A stretch of 64,000 nucleotides of DNA from an uncultured Acidimicrobiales bacterium (GTDB lineage Bacteria; Actinomycetota; Acidimicrobiia; Acidimicrobiales; SZUA-35), in contig CALAJV010000007.1 in NCBI GenBank assembly GCA_937922805.1, forward strand, positions 1 through 64,000, written 5' to 3'. The notes under the pieces were generated by a model. The model saw nothing but the letters and a program-made list of their open reading frames with translations. It was not told where the DNA came from and ran no database searches. The translations under genes were made by a program, and so were the position numbers. Positions 8,779 through 16,489 of this stretch are shown here, piece by piece (positions within the stretch are counted from its first letter, which is position 1; the number at the start of each line of letters is the position of its first letter).

Positions 8779-9825
8779 GTGGCCAAACGTAACCGGTTGA
8801 TTGGTGTGCTCGCCGTCCTAGCGGTTGTTGCCGCGTCATGTGGAGGAGCCGAAACCAGCGCTGAGGACTCGTTTCATCCTGATGATTGGCAGGGAGTCAC
8901 CGACGTTCAGACTAACGTTTACGATCCGGTCAAAGCCGGTGAAACTGTGCCAACCGGGTTTCGCCAAGTACTAGGCCGAGACGATATCGCACCTGTCTAT
9001 CTCCCAAGTTTTGTTCGGGCCAATCGCGTTTCGTGGCCTGATAGTGAACTGGTGATTGGCGTCCACCTGAAAGGCGAGGCCAGAGCGTATCCGGTCGGAT
9101 TTTTGAACCGGCGCGAGATCGTTGTTGATGTCCATCGGGGAATTCCGACCTTTGTCACGTGGTGACCACTGTGTGGGACGGCGATGGTTCATCGTCGAGA
9201 GGTAGACGGGGAGTCGATTGTCTTAGGAAACCACGGAGCTCTCTGGGGCAATGCTATGACGCTGTGGGATCATGAAACTGGAAGCGTTTGGAGCCAGCCG
9301 ATCGGAGAGGCGATTCTAGGTCCGCTGAAAGGGACCAAACTTGAGTTGCTACCATCGACACTGACCGAATGGGGTGATTGGCAGGCTACCTACCCGGATA
9401 CTTTCGCCCTTGATGCGCCGAGCACGCCAAGCGGTTTCGATCTCGACACGATGGCGATCGTAGTAGAACTAGGTCAAGAGTCTGTCGCCTTCCCGGTCCG
9501 ATCCGTCCGGGAGATTGAGATAGCAAACAGCGAAGTGAACGGAGCGCCACTAGCCGTCTGGGTAGACCCGGCGGGCGACAACTGGACTGTCCTATCGCGC
9601 CAAATCGACGACCGTATCGTCGATCTGATGATACGGAATGGGTTGTTGGTCGAGGTCGGTGGCGACGGGCGCTGGGACCCCCCGACGGGACTTGGCGTTG
9701 AAGGTACCGAGCAACATCTCAGTATTCTTCCGGGATTCACCTCGTTCCCGAACGACTACATCACGTTTTTCGATGACGGTTCCTTCTGGACCAGCGCTGG
9801 GCTAGAGCCAGTTGTTGGCCCCTAA
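8779..9825 (+). CDS. DUF3179-family lipoprotein with in-frame TGA at the conserved Cys (candidate selenoprotein, or pseudogene)
   Basis: A single frame from GTG 8779 to 9825 is broken only by TGA at 9163-9165. The N terminus is a lipoprotein signal peptide ending AASC. Upstream of the TGA the sequence reads GEARAYPVGFLNRREIV and GIPTFVTW; downstream it reads PLCGTAMVHRREVDG, then GSVWSQPIGEAILGPL. These are the hallmark blocks of DUF3179 proteins, where the family has VTYCPLCGTA. The TGA falls exactly on the first Cys of CPLC, giving UPLC if read as selenocysteine. The frame stays intact for ~220 codons after the TGA, with no other lesion. A SECIS-like hairpin follows (separate entry). The alternative is a single Cys-to-opal mutation or a sequencing error. 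The family's function is not settled; the CxxC suggests a redox or metal role outside the membrane. Confidence 0.75.
9179..9197 (+). promoter_or_regulatory. SECIS-like hairpin after the in-frame TGA
   Basis: Arms 9179-9186 (CGGCGATG) and 9190-9197 (CATCGTCG) pair over 8 bp with one G-U, leaving a GTT apical loop. The loop starts 21 nt after the TGA. Bacterial SECIS elements sit inside the coding sequence, with the apical loop roughly 16-37 nt after UGA and a G in the first two loop positions; this hairpin meets both. The call is by eye, not by a folding program. Confidence 0.5.
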
Positions 9826-10614
9826 ACTCGTTGACCCAATTTGGACCGGTGCTCGCAATTCGGCTGGTGAGGCACGTCTAGTCGAGACATCTCGCGGGGC
9901 TGGTTTGAAAATGTGATGACCGCACCGATGTTCCGATGCCACAGCGATGAAGGACTTCGGTGGAATGAGGGGAACAAGCACTTCTGCCGCTAGGCATGAA
10001 GCTGGGAAAAGCGTGCGCATTTCGGACCGTCGAAGAAGCTCAACTTCATCGGCCATCTCGCATCCCTTTGCCAATGAAGTGGCCTTGGTATGAAGGAGCG
10101 GCCAATAGGTGTAGATCGCGCCGCGGATAGAGCGGGGGAGGAACTGCTCGAACGGAAACACGGTGTGTGGTTCGAGCGGAAATGCTTTGTTCGGTGTCTG
10201 AATCCAGTGGTTCGGTGCAAGTTGATGAACCACCTGAGCGAACTTCGCCCGACGGACGCGATCGCCCACGTGCTCAATAGTGGAGTTTGAGAACACGAGA
10301 TCAAACTTGCGGTCAAACAACTCCGATGGCGGGTTGCAAGCGTCGCCTTGAATCAAATCGAACCAGTCCGGCTGATCGGCCTGGTTGGCCGAACCTTGAT
10401 CGAACATGTTGAGCGCCACCACTGATGCCGGCCGCTCGGGGAGCGATTCCCAGAACCTGCAGGTACCTCCAAGATCGACCACATGCATTTCGCAAAGGCG
10501 AGGAAAGGCTTCCATCAACCATCTCGCTCGACGTTCCCGAGCCTTCCCGCCTAAGGAGTTGTCAGACCCGACGAATAACTCGCGAAGTCGTTTCTTCACA
10601 CTTGATGACGTCAT
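9802..10614 (-). CDS. SAM-dependent class I methyltransferase
   Basis: This 270-residue protein starts at ATG 10614 (an in-frame TTG lies 12 nt further upstream). It has motif I HVVDLGGTCRFWESL, an acidic strand-2 region (VVALNMFD), and motif IV KFDLVFSNSTIEHVGD, typical of Methyltransf_11-type enzymes. The segment HWIQTPNKAFPLEPHTVFPF is found in methyltransferases of polysaccharide or glycan clusters. The substrate is unknown. Its 3' end overlaps the DUF3179 gene tail-to-tail by 24 bases. A perfect palindrome lies just upstream of the start. Confidence 0.75.
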   Translation of the reverse strand: MTSSSVKKRLRELFVGSDNSLGGKARERRARWLMEAFPRLCEMHVVDLGGTCRFWESLPERPASVVALNMFDQGSANQADQPDWFDLIQGDACNPPSELFDRKFDLVFSNSTIEHVGDRVRRAKFAQVVHQLAPNHWIQTPNKAFPLEPHTVFPFEQFLPRSIRGAIYTYWPLLHTKATSLAKGCEMADEVELLRRSEMRTLFPASCLAAEVLVPLIPPKSFIAVASEHRCGHHIFKPAPRDVSTRRASPAELRAPVQIGSTSLGANNWL

Positions 10615-10657
10615 CGTTGCCCCCAAACGTTTTGGTGTTGTGTTAGGTCAAACATTA

Positions 10658-10675
10658 GTCGCGAACGTTCGCGAC
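10658..10675. promoter_or_regulatory. Perfect 18-bp palindrome, possible operator
   Basis: GTCGCGAACGTTCGCGAC is a perfect inverted repeat without spacer. It lies 43 bp upstream of the methyltransferase ATG, in the ~280-bp region between divergent genes. It resembles a dimeric-repressor operator. It contains GAAC/GTTC halves but not the spacing of a LexA box. Confidence 0.45.
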
Positions 10676-10894
10676 GAGAATCGCGGTTCGGTAGGGTCGA
10701 CTCCCTATACGAATACCCGGCCCGGCTCGATTAGCCAATCGTCGGCGGACTTAGGCTCGTCGTCGGCTGCCCTGGAGATATCAGCGAGCGCTCGTTCAGA
10801 GTTCTCGATTCGTCCAGACCCAAGATACGCCAGTGGATTTGTTCGTCGGCCTACCGACATGACCAGTGGAATCAGCTTGGGTTAGAATTAGGCG

Positions 10895-11536
10895 GTGGAG
10901 ACATCACCAGTTCCCCAACCATACGATCGTGGGCGCAATTTGCCCCGGCCAGCGTCGGAGATCACCGATGATGACCGGCACAACGTAGTTCGGCATCTTC
11001 AACACGCCATGTTGCAGGACCAAATTGAATTCGAGCAACTCGATGATCGGTTTGCCGCCGTGTACGCCTCCACAAGCCGTGCTGAATTGGATGCGGTGAT
11101 CAGCGATTTGCCAACGCCGCCGCCGCCCGTGAGGGCCCCTACCCACCCGCTTCCTTCGGCAAGGTTCTCGTTGTTTGGAGACACAAAGGTAGGAGGATGG
11201 ATTTCAGTTGAATCTGATCTGAGTTATGTCACCGTTTTTGGTGACACCGTCATTGACCTATCGTCGGCCTCGATTGAATGCGATGTAACAGTCACGATCC
11301 GCTCGTTGTTTGGTGACAGTACAGTGATTCTTCCCGATGGAACCAGGGCTAGCTTGCAAGCAATCACCCTGTTTGGAGACACCGTTGATCGGCTCGTCCC
11401 ACCAGTAGCTGACGCTCCGACTGTCCGGGTCATTTGCCAAGGTGTTTTTGGTGATAGCAAACTCTATTCGCTGTCCCAACTTCCAAAGGGCAAGTTCAGA
11501 CGACTATGGCGGGCCCTGCGAGAGGGTCGGGTTTAA
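10895..11536 (+). CDS. DUF1707 protein with LiaF-like C-terminal domain
   Basis: This 213-residue cytoplasmic protein starts at GTG 10895. The N-terminal half holds a DUF1707 segment (DRHNVVRHLQHAMLQDQIEFEQLDDRFAAVYASTSRAEL, shortened here in pieces: VVRHLQHAML and EFEQLDDR). The C-terminal half has four LFGD/VFGD repeats, each starting a beta strand, as in the LiaF/cell-wall-active-antibiotic response domain. A Pro-rich linker (PTPPPPVRAP) joins them. Such proteins in actinobacteria are linked to envelope stress or membrane-associated regulation; the role here is unproven. Confidence 0.75.
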   Translation: METSPVPQPYDRGRNLPRPASEITDDDRHNVVRHLQHAMLQDQIEFEQLDDRFAAVYASTSRAELDAVISDLPTPPPPVRAPTHPLPSARFSLFGDTKVGGWISVESDLSYVTVFGDTVIDLSSASIECDVTVTIRSLFGDSTVILPDGTRASLQAITLFGDTVDRLVPPVADAPTVRVICQGVFGDSKLYSLSQLPKGKFRRLWRALREGRV

Positions 11537-12038
11537 CCCAAATCAGAGGGCAAGAGCAGACTGGCGGAGGCTTGGACCTGTCTGAAAACGTCTTGTCTGT
11601 CCACAAAATTTTAGTCCTCAAGCAAGAAAATGCAGATTTGTTGGAACCGATCTAGGTGCTGCGGGGTGTGCTCGGTGATAAACGGCCAATGTGTAACCGA
11701 AATGGCTGCCGATTCGGATCGGTAGCGTCATTCGGGCAAGGATTTCCCTATGGGGGGCAAAACACGCCCCTGCTCCCCATAGGGAAGTACCCGTTCTCTC
11801 GGGCGGTGTTGGTGATTGTGTTGATGAGGGGAATGGTGATTGGTGGGGGTATGACCCGGTTGCTGATTCGGGTTGTTGGTTGGTTGTTGATCCGCCTGAT
11901 TTGAGTGTTTGTGTTGATGGCGGGTTTGGTGAATTTTTCTGTCCTGACGGATTGGCATACCCAGCGGTCGCAAACTAGGGCCACCCGTTCAGACCCTGAA
12001 TCTTCTACGCGACGAACCCGACTTTGAACGCTTTGCTT
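11537..12038. other. Gene-poor stretch with a strong hairpin and a possible gene remnant
   Basis: No convincing gene was found in these 502 bases. A hairpin with 12-bp perfect arms (TTCCCTATGGGG at 11744-11755 and its complement at 11775-11786, 19-nt loop) lies in the middle. The flanking DNA to ~11980 is G/T-rich and unlike its neighbours. One plus-strand frame without a good start reads as a plausible protein tail (GDWWGYDPVADSGCWLVVDP, then a CVDGGFGEFFCPDG-like stretch) and stops near 11979. This could be the remnant of a decayed gene or mobile element; no family is recognised. Confidence 0.45.
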
Positions 12039-13358
12039 TTAGCCCGCCTGACGAAAAGGTTGAGAGCCCGATGACGCCCGTTTAGCGTCGTTGAGTAACT
12101 TCTCGGGTATCTCTTCTGTGACAACTCTCGATTGGTCAGGCTCGACGATTTGAGGCCCTGCGCTCGGGTCTGGAATTGGCTCGTTCGGAAGTGGTTTAAC
12201 CTTGGGACGAGCCTTACGTCGGCGACGCTCTGGCACCAGGTTACGCATCGATTCGAGATGGCCGAAGCAAAGCAGCCGATCATCATCTTCCAAAGCTTGG
12301 GTATCTCGTGGGTTCGGAATTATTCGAGTTTGGCGATGCAACGTGAGGACCGTTATATCCATCTCCCGAAGTGTCCCGACCGTTGCTCCATTGGTGAGAA
12401 GATCGGCCCCCTCATGAAGTGCGATTTCAGCGACGCCGTAGTTGGCTGACACCGTTAGCTTTTGTCGAACATCCAATTCCGGGAATCGAACGCGATTGGC
12501 AATGTAGTCGATAATGGCGCCCGCAACGTCTAACCCAGTCGCCGTCTCGATTCCTTCCAAACCGGGGGATGAATTCACCTCCATTACAAGAGGGCCAAAT
12601 TCGGATTCGAGTATGTCGACGCCAGCTACCCGTAAACCCATGATTTGAGCTGACTGCACCGCCACGCGGGCGTACTCTGGGTCGAGTTCGATCGGCTCGG
12701 TCCGCCCGCCACGGTGGAGGTTCGATCGAAACTCTCCTTCGGGGCCAACCCGTCGCATTGCTGCTACGACTCGATCGCCGACAACAAAAGCCCGAACGTC
12801 GCGGCCTCGGCTTTCCGATATGAATCGTTGGATCAGGACGTTCTGTTTGGTGCTCTGGAGGGTTTCGATTACCGCCTCGGCGACTTTGACATCGGGAGCA
12901 AGGATTACGCCGATGCCTTGCGTTCCTTCCAAGAGCTTGATGACGACCGGAGCGCCGCCTACCCGCTCAATGGCAGGGCGGACGTCTTCACGTGTCCTAA
13001 CGAAGGTGGTGGCGGGGATACCCACATTGTGTCGGGAGAGAATCTGGGTCGACCGGAGCTTGTCTCGGGAGTTGGCGATCCCATACGACGGGTTTGGGGT
13101 GTAGACATCCATTTGTTCGAACTGTCGTAGAACAGCTAGGCCGAAGAAGGTTACGGACGCTCCGATCCGTGGAATTACTGCGTCGAAACCTTGGAGTCGT
13201 TTCCCTCTGTACTGCAAGCCAGCTTCTTCAGAGGTCAGGTCGATTCCGAAGCGAAGCGTGTCTAGGACCCGTACTTTATGACCCCGTTCTCGAGCTGACA
13301 CCTTAAGTCGCTGAGTGCTATACGAACGCGGCTCGCGGGAGAGAATGCCAACCTTCAT
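12039..13358 (-). CDS. rimK: RimK-type ATP-grasp ligase with C-terminal TrkA-C domain
   Basis: The first ~300 of 439 residues are a RimK-family ATP-grasp ligase (MKVGILSREPRSYST start, GGAPVVIKLLEGTQGIGV, EVNSSPGLEGIETATG), which adds glutamate or another amino acid to a protein or peptide C terminus. Residues ~310-385 (EIALHEGADLLTNGATVGTL, then DTQALEDDDRLLCFG) match a TrkA-C/RCK-C ligand-binding domain. A basic then Pro-rich tail follows. ATG overlaps the stop of the upstream zinc-protease-like gene (ATGA), a known RimK partner. The TrkA-C domain suggests regulation by a small ligand; that is inference. Confidence 0.85.
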   Translation of the reverse strand: MKVGILSREPRSYSTQRLKVSARERGHKVRVLDTLRFGIDLTSEEAGLQYRGKRLQGFDAVIPRIGASVTFFGLAVLRQFEQMDVYTPNPSYGIANSRDKLRSTQILSRHNVGIPATTFVRTREDVRPAIERVGGAPVVIKLLEGTQGIGVILAPDVKVAEAVIETLQSTKQNVLIQRFISESRGRDVRAFVVGDRVVAAMRRVGPEGEFRSNLHRGGRTEPIELDPEYARVAVQSAQIMGLRVAGVDILESEFGPLVMEVNSSPGLEGIETATGLDVAGAIIDYIANRVRFPELDVRQKLTVSANYGVAEIALHEGADLLTNGATVGTLREMDITVLTLHRQTRIIPNPRDTQALEDDDRLLCFGHLESMRNLVPERRRRKARPKVKPLPNEPIPDPSAGPQIVEPDQSRVVTEEIPEKLLNDAKRASSGSQPFRQAG

Positions 13359-13813
13359 GATCGTCTCCCAAATGCGTAGGCCTTCGACGGATCGACGACA
13401 AATCGACCGGCAATGGCAGTACGACCCAACAACATCGGGAAGCGCATCTCTTTCCGATCAGCCAGCGTCAACTCTATGTCAAAGTTGCTATCGCCGATCG
13501 AGGCTGTTGTCCGGACGACAGGCCGTCGTTCGACATGACCGGTAGAAGAACGAACATCTTTGAAGTCCACAACTGGAATTGACACGACCGAACGCGATTC
13601 GGTCGTCCTCTGAACTGAATACATCTCAAACTCCGCCATTGTCCCACCATTCGTTTCTGCTAGCTTCAAGTTCTCTGCGTGCAGCGAACTCGTACGCGCT
13701 CCAGTATCAACCTTCGTCTTGATCGGTACTGAGCCCAAGAGTGGTAGTCCAACCCATTCGCACCAACCTAGCGTCGGCCACTCCGTGTTGTATCTCACGC
13801 GCCATTCTTGCAA
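13355..13813 (-). CDS. RimK-associated pepsin-like (ATP-dependent zinc protease family) protein
   Basis: This 152-residue protein has KVDTGARTSSLHA near residues 35-47 and the C-terminal block MLLGRTAIAGRFVVDPS, the two landmarks of the retropepsin-like family annotated as ATP-dependent zinc protease or RimB. These usually sit next to rimK, as here, with translational coupling. In the family, the protease is thought to act on the RimK-modified product. Two small hairpins lie in the ~100 bp upstream. Confidence 0.82.
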   Translation of the reverse strand: MQEWRVRYNTEWPTLGWCEWVGLPLLGSVPIKTKVDTGARTSSLHAENLKLAETNGGTMAEFEMYSVQRTTESRSVVSIPVVDFKDVRSSTGHVERRPVVRTTASIGDSNFDIELTLADRKEMRFPMLLGRTAIAGRFVVDPSKAYAFGRRS

Positions 13814-13834
13814 GCGCTAGCATAGTATTGCAAC

Positions 13835-13882
13835 ACCCGTAGCCCGCAAGTCATACGGGTTCAAAGACGTTCGTATTTGAAC
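13835..13882 (-). promoter_or_regulatory. Two abutting hairpins upstream of the rimK-protease operon
   Basis: Inverted repeats ACCCGTA/TACGGGT (13835-13841 and 13854-13860) and GTTCAAA/TTTGAAC (13859-13865 and 13876-13882) share two bases, so they cannot both form fully. They lie between the epoxide hydrolase stop and the protease start on the same strand. They may act as a weak terminator or leader switch. No T-tract is seen. Confidence 0.35.
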
Positions 13883-13916
13883 TTGTCCGGCGGTCGTTCT
13901 CAGGCGGGCGGTTCAC

Positions 13917-14909
13917 CTACGTTGATGGAGTTGGCAACGAGTCGAGAAACTCGAGTAGCAGCCGATTGACTTTCTCAGGTTGTTCTTGTTGGGTCCAATG
14001 GCCACAGCCATCCAGAATTACCGACTTCGTCAGTTTCGGAAGAGTTTGATCGAATCGCTCGATTGATCGCATGCCAAGTTGGGTCGGACCGTCAAACTCA
14101 CCACCAATGAATAACGACGGGACGGTTATCGGGGCGAAGCGGAAGGCAGCTAACTCAGTCCAATCTCGCTCGATATTGCGGTACCGGTTAAACCCTCCAG
14201 TTAGACCAGTTCTTTCGAACTCGCTGAGGTAGAAGTTGAAATCGTCGGACGTCATCCACGCCATTTGACCAGGTCCAGGTTGCTGCAAACGATCTCGAAG
14301 CTCAGAACCCTTGGGGACCAGGCCCATTGTTGGCGCCGTTGGGTCGGCTTCGCCCGACGCAGTGAAATAGAAGCCTCGAAGCCAGCCAGCCAAGTCTTTA
14401 TCTACTTCTGCCTCGACTAGGCCTGGCTCCTGGAAATAGTCGATGTAGAAAAGGTCATCACCAGCGAAGGAGCGGAAGCCGTCTAGTGGACGAATGTCGC
14501 CGCGTGGCGAATACGGGACTGACAATCCTGCGACCGCCCGAAAGCGGCCTGGGCGTAGCAAGGCGGTATTCCAAGCAATCGGAGCACCCCAATCGTGGCC
14601 GACTACGACCGCTGGATCGGCGCTGATGCTGTCTGCCACAGCGACAACGTCGCCGACCAAGGCAGTCATAGCGTAGGCCTCGATTGATTCTGGTCGTGCT
14701 GATTTGCCGTAACCCCGAACGTCTATGGCTACTGCGTGATATCCGGCATCAGCCAATGCCGCGAGCTGATGTCGCCACGAATACCAACTCTCAGGAAAGC
14801 CATGAACGAAGATTACCAGCGGTCCTTGGCCCGCTTCGACATAGTGAATTTCATGGCCCGAGGAGTCGATGGTGGTGGACTTGAATCGGTTGAGTTCGGT
14901 CGATGGCAT
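13917..14909 (-). CDS. Alpha/beta-fold epoxide hydrolase
   Basis: This 330-residue cytoplasmic enzyme has the epoxide-hydrolase oxyanion motif HGFPESW (36-42), the nucleophile in GHDWGAPIAW (Asp106) and a C-terminal catalytic His in GCGHWTQQEQP. The cap region has Tyr residues in the usual place (DLFYIDYFQEPG, FYFTASG). It would hydrolyse an epoxide to a vicinal diol; haloalkane dehalogenases are a less likely alternative given the Tyr-bearing cap. It stands alone, upstream of the rimK pair on the same strand. Confidence 0.85.
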   Translation of the reverse strand: MPSTELNRFKSTTIDSSGHEIHYVEAGQGPLVIFVHGFPESWYSWRHQLAALADAGYHAVAIDVRGYGKSARPESIEAYAMTALVGDVVAVADSISADPAVVVGHDWGAPIAWNTALLRPGRFRAVAGLSVPYSPRGDIRPLDGFRSFAGDDLFYIDYFQEPGLVEAEVDKDLAGWLRGFYFTASGEADPTAPTMGLVPKGSELRDRLQQPGPGQMAWMTSDDFNFYLSEFERTGLTGGFNRYRNIERDWTELAAFRFAPITVPSLFIGGEFDGPTQLGMRSIERFDQTLPKLTKSVILDGCGHWTQQEQPEKVNRLLLEFLDSLPTPST

Positions 14910-15098
14910 TGGTCGGAGTTCCTGGGGTAGGGCGGCGAGAGCTGTTTGCGTTTGAAATCTAGCAACTAGTCGTTTTTCTAGCGAGTTCGAAGGAGTAGTT
15001 CGAATTTGTACCCCACCGGAGGTCGTTAATGCGACTTAGGAGGTAGAGAATGCATCGTCGGGAGACGTCGGTGGCACTCGCCAAGTGTGGAGGTACGG

Positions 15099-16370
15099 GT
15101 GAAGAAGAGTCGATACGTAGCGTCCGGAATATTTTTTGCGGCGACTGGGCTAAGCCTGCCGTTGGCAGCTGAGGCGGCTGACTCCGCATTGCCGGCCCCT
15201 GACGGCGTGATTGTTACCAGTGGACCGGACGGCGTTGCCGTGGAGTGGGAGGACACATCGAATGCCGGAGGCTTTGATGTGTATGTCAACGGTCAATACA
15301 CCGACACAGTCCTCGATGCCAGATTCGACGATCCGAATGGAGCGCCGAATACGGTGTATCAAATCGTCGCGTTCGATCACAACAAGTCCAACCATTCGCC
15401 AAAGTCGCAGCAAGCAGTGGGGGAAGACGCGACTGACAATGAGACGTCGGTCCAACCCGCTGACACGAACGATCGAATCAATCCTCGGGTTACCCAAGAG
15501 GGCGATGAAACTGTCACCAGATATCCGGACGGTAACGGCGGTTTTACCGAGGTCCGGGCCGACCGCGATGGGAACATTTTGATGGAATCTATCATGGTGG
15601 CGAACATCGACGGCAACGGAACCTCTGAGCTCAGCGTCTTCATCCCAAGCCGAAATACGACCACGACCTACGTAGCCGGTGGGAAAGGCTCGGAGATGGT
15701 CACCACCACCGTTTATCACGACACAAATACCACCATCGTCGAAACGCTAACCGAATACGGCGAGACAGTTGAGGAAGTGACCACTCAAGACGGAACAATA
15801 ACGACGGTCTACGATGTGGATTTCGAGCTGATTTCGATTACCTCAGCCGATGGAGTCCTTTACACCGGCCTTGACCTTGAGATAATTGAAGGCACTGAAT
15901 ACCGGATGTGGGAGTTTAAGGAGGCTTTCGTCGCAACGAGGCCATCGCATCGACAGCTGAAAGTTCTTCACGCTGTATATCAAATAGATCATCCGGTAGC
16001 CGATCCAGACACGACCGATGAGCGAACGTTTGGTCAGCGGGTTGCTGATGAGTGGGCTGGTGGCGACAACGTAGACGGCGAGTTTGGCGGATCGGAGCGT
16101 GATGACCGAACGTTTGGTCAGCGGGTTGCTGATGAGTGGGCTGGTGGCGACAACGTAGACGGCGAGTTTGGCGGATTGTCTTCTCCAAGCTCATCCTCGG
16201 CTGCTCACTCTTCTTCGGGCGACTCAGATTCATCTTCCGGCTCGTCGTGGTCTGGCTCTAGCTCAGATAGGTCGGACGATGGGCAACACAGCAGCTCCGG
16301 TGGAAGTTCAGCACAAGATGCTGCTGACGAGTACGCCGGCGGCAACAACGAAGGTGGGGAATTCGGATAG
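15099..16370 (+). CDS. Secreted repeat protein with fibronectin-III-like domain
   Basis: Start chosen at GTG 15099 because a GGAGGT site lies 5-10 bases upstream; GTG 15087 is the in-frame alternative. About 423 residues: a signal peptide (KKSRYVASGIFF, cleavage after AEAA), a fibronectin-III-like beta domain (VTSGPDGVAVEWEDTSNAGGFDV), then Thr/Glu-rich sequence (repeated TTYV/TTTV strands) and two nearly identical copies of a 28-residue unit with RTFGQRVADEWAGGDNVDGE. A Ser-rich spacer follows, then a third diverged copy (ADEYAGGNNEGGEFG) as the last residues. Function is unknown. The terminal ADE(W/Y)AGG-N-GEFG motif could be a sorting or binding peptide. Confidence 0.7.
   Translation: MKKSRYVASGIFFAATGLSLPLAAEAADSALPAPDGVIVTSGPDGVAVEWEDTSNAGGFDVYVNGQYTDTVLDARFDDPNGAPNTVYQIVAFDHNKSNHSPKSQQAVGEDATDNETSVQPADTNDRINPRVTQEGDETVTRYPDGNGGFTEVRADRDGNILMESIMVANIDGNGTSELSVFIPSRNTTTTYVAGGKGSEMVTTTVYHDTNTTIVETLTEYGETVEEVTTQDGTITTVYDVDFELISITSADGVLYTGLDLEIIEGTEYRMWEFKEAFVATRPSHRQLKVLHAVYQIDHPVADPDTTDERTFGQRVADEWAGGDNVDGEFGGSERDDRTFGQRVADEWAGGDNVDGEFGGLSSPSSSSAAHSSSGDSDSSSGSSWSGSSSDRSDDGQHSSSGGSSAQDAADEYAGGNNEGGEFG
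16023..16176 (+). repeat. Tandem 70-bp perfect direct repeat (period 84) inside the secreted protein gene
   Basis: Copies at 16023-16092 and 16107-16176 are identical over 70 bases and lie in the same codon phase, so they give identical peptide repeats. The lack of silent changes indicates recent duplication or gene conversion. Confidence 0.85.
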
Positions 16371-16489
16371 CGCAGGTTTCGACACTGGGCGACGTCACCT
16401 AAGAGGTCACGGCACTGCGGCGCATGACCACCTGAGCGGTCGTTCCTGCTGCCTGAAACCTGTATCGGGCGGAACTTACGCTTGAAGTT

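Noticed and set aside
10658..10675. LexA/SOS box at the 18-bp palindrome
   Set aside because: The GAAC and GTTC halves abut, while SOS boxes have four bases between them.
11656..11904. 82-residue plus-strand open frame
   Set aside because: Low-complexity Val/Ile/Gly-rich product in G/T-rich DNA spanning a 12-bp inverted repeat; no ribosome site.
15150..15719. 189-residue minus-strand frame opposite the secreted repeat protein
   Set aside because: Shadow of a gene with clear signal peptide and repeats on the plus strand.
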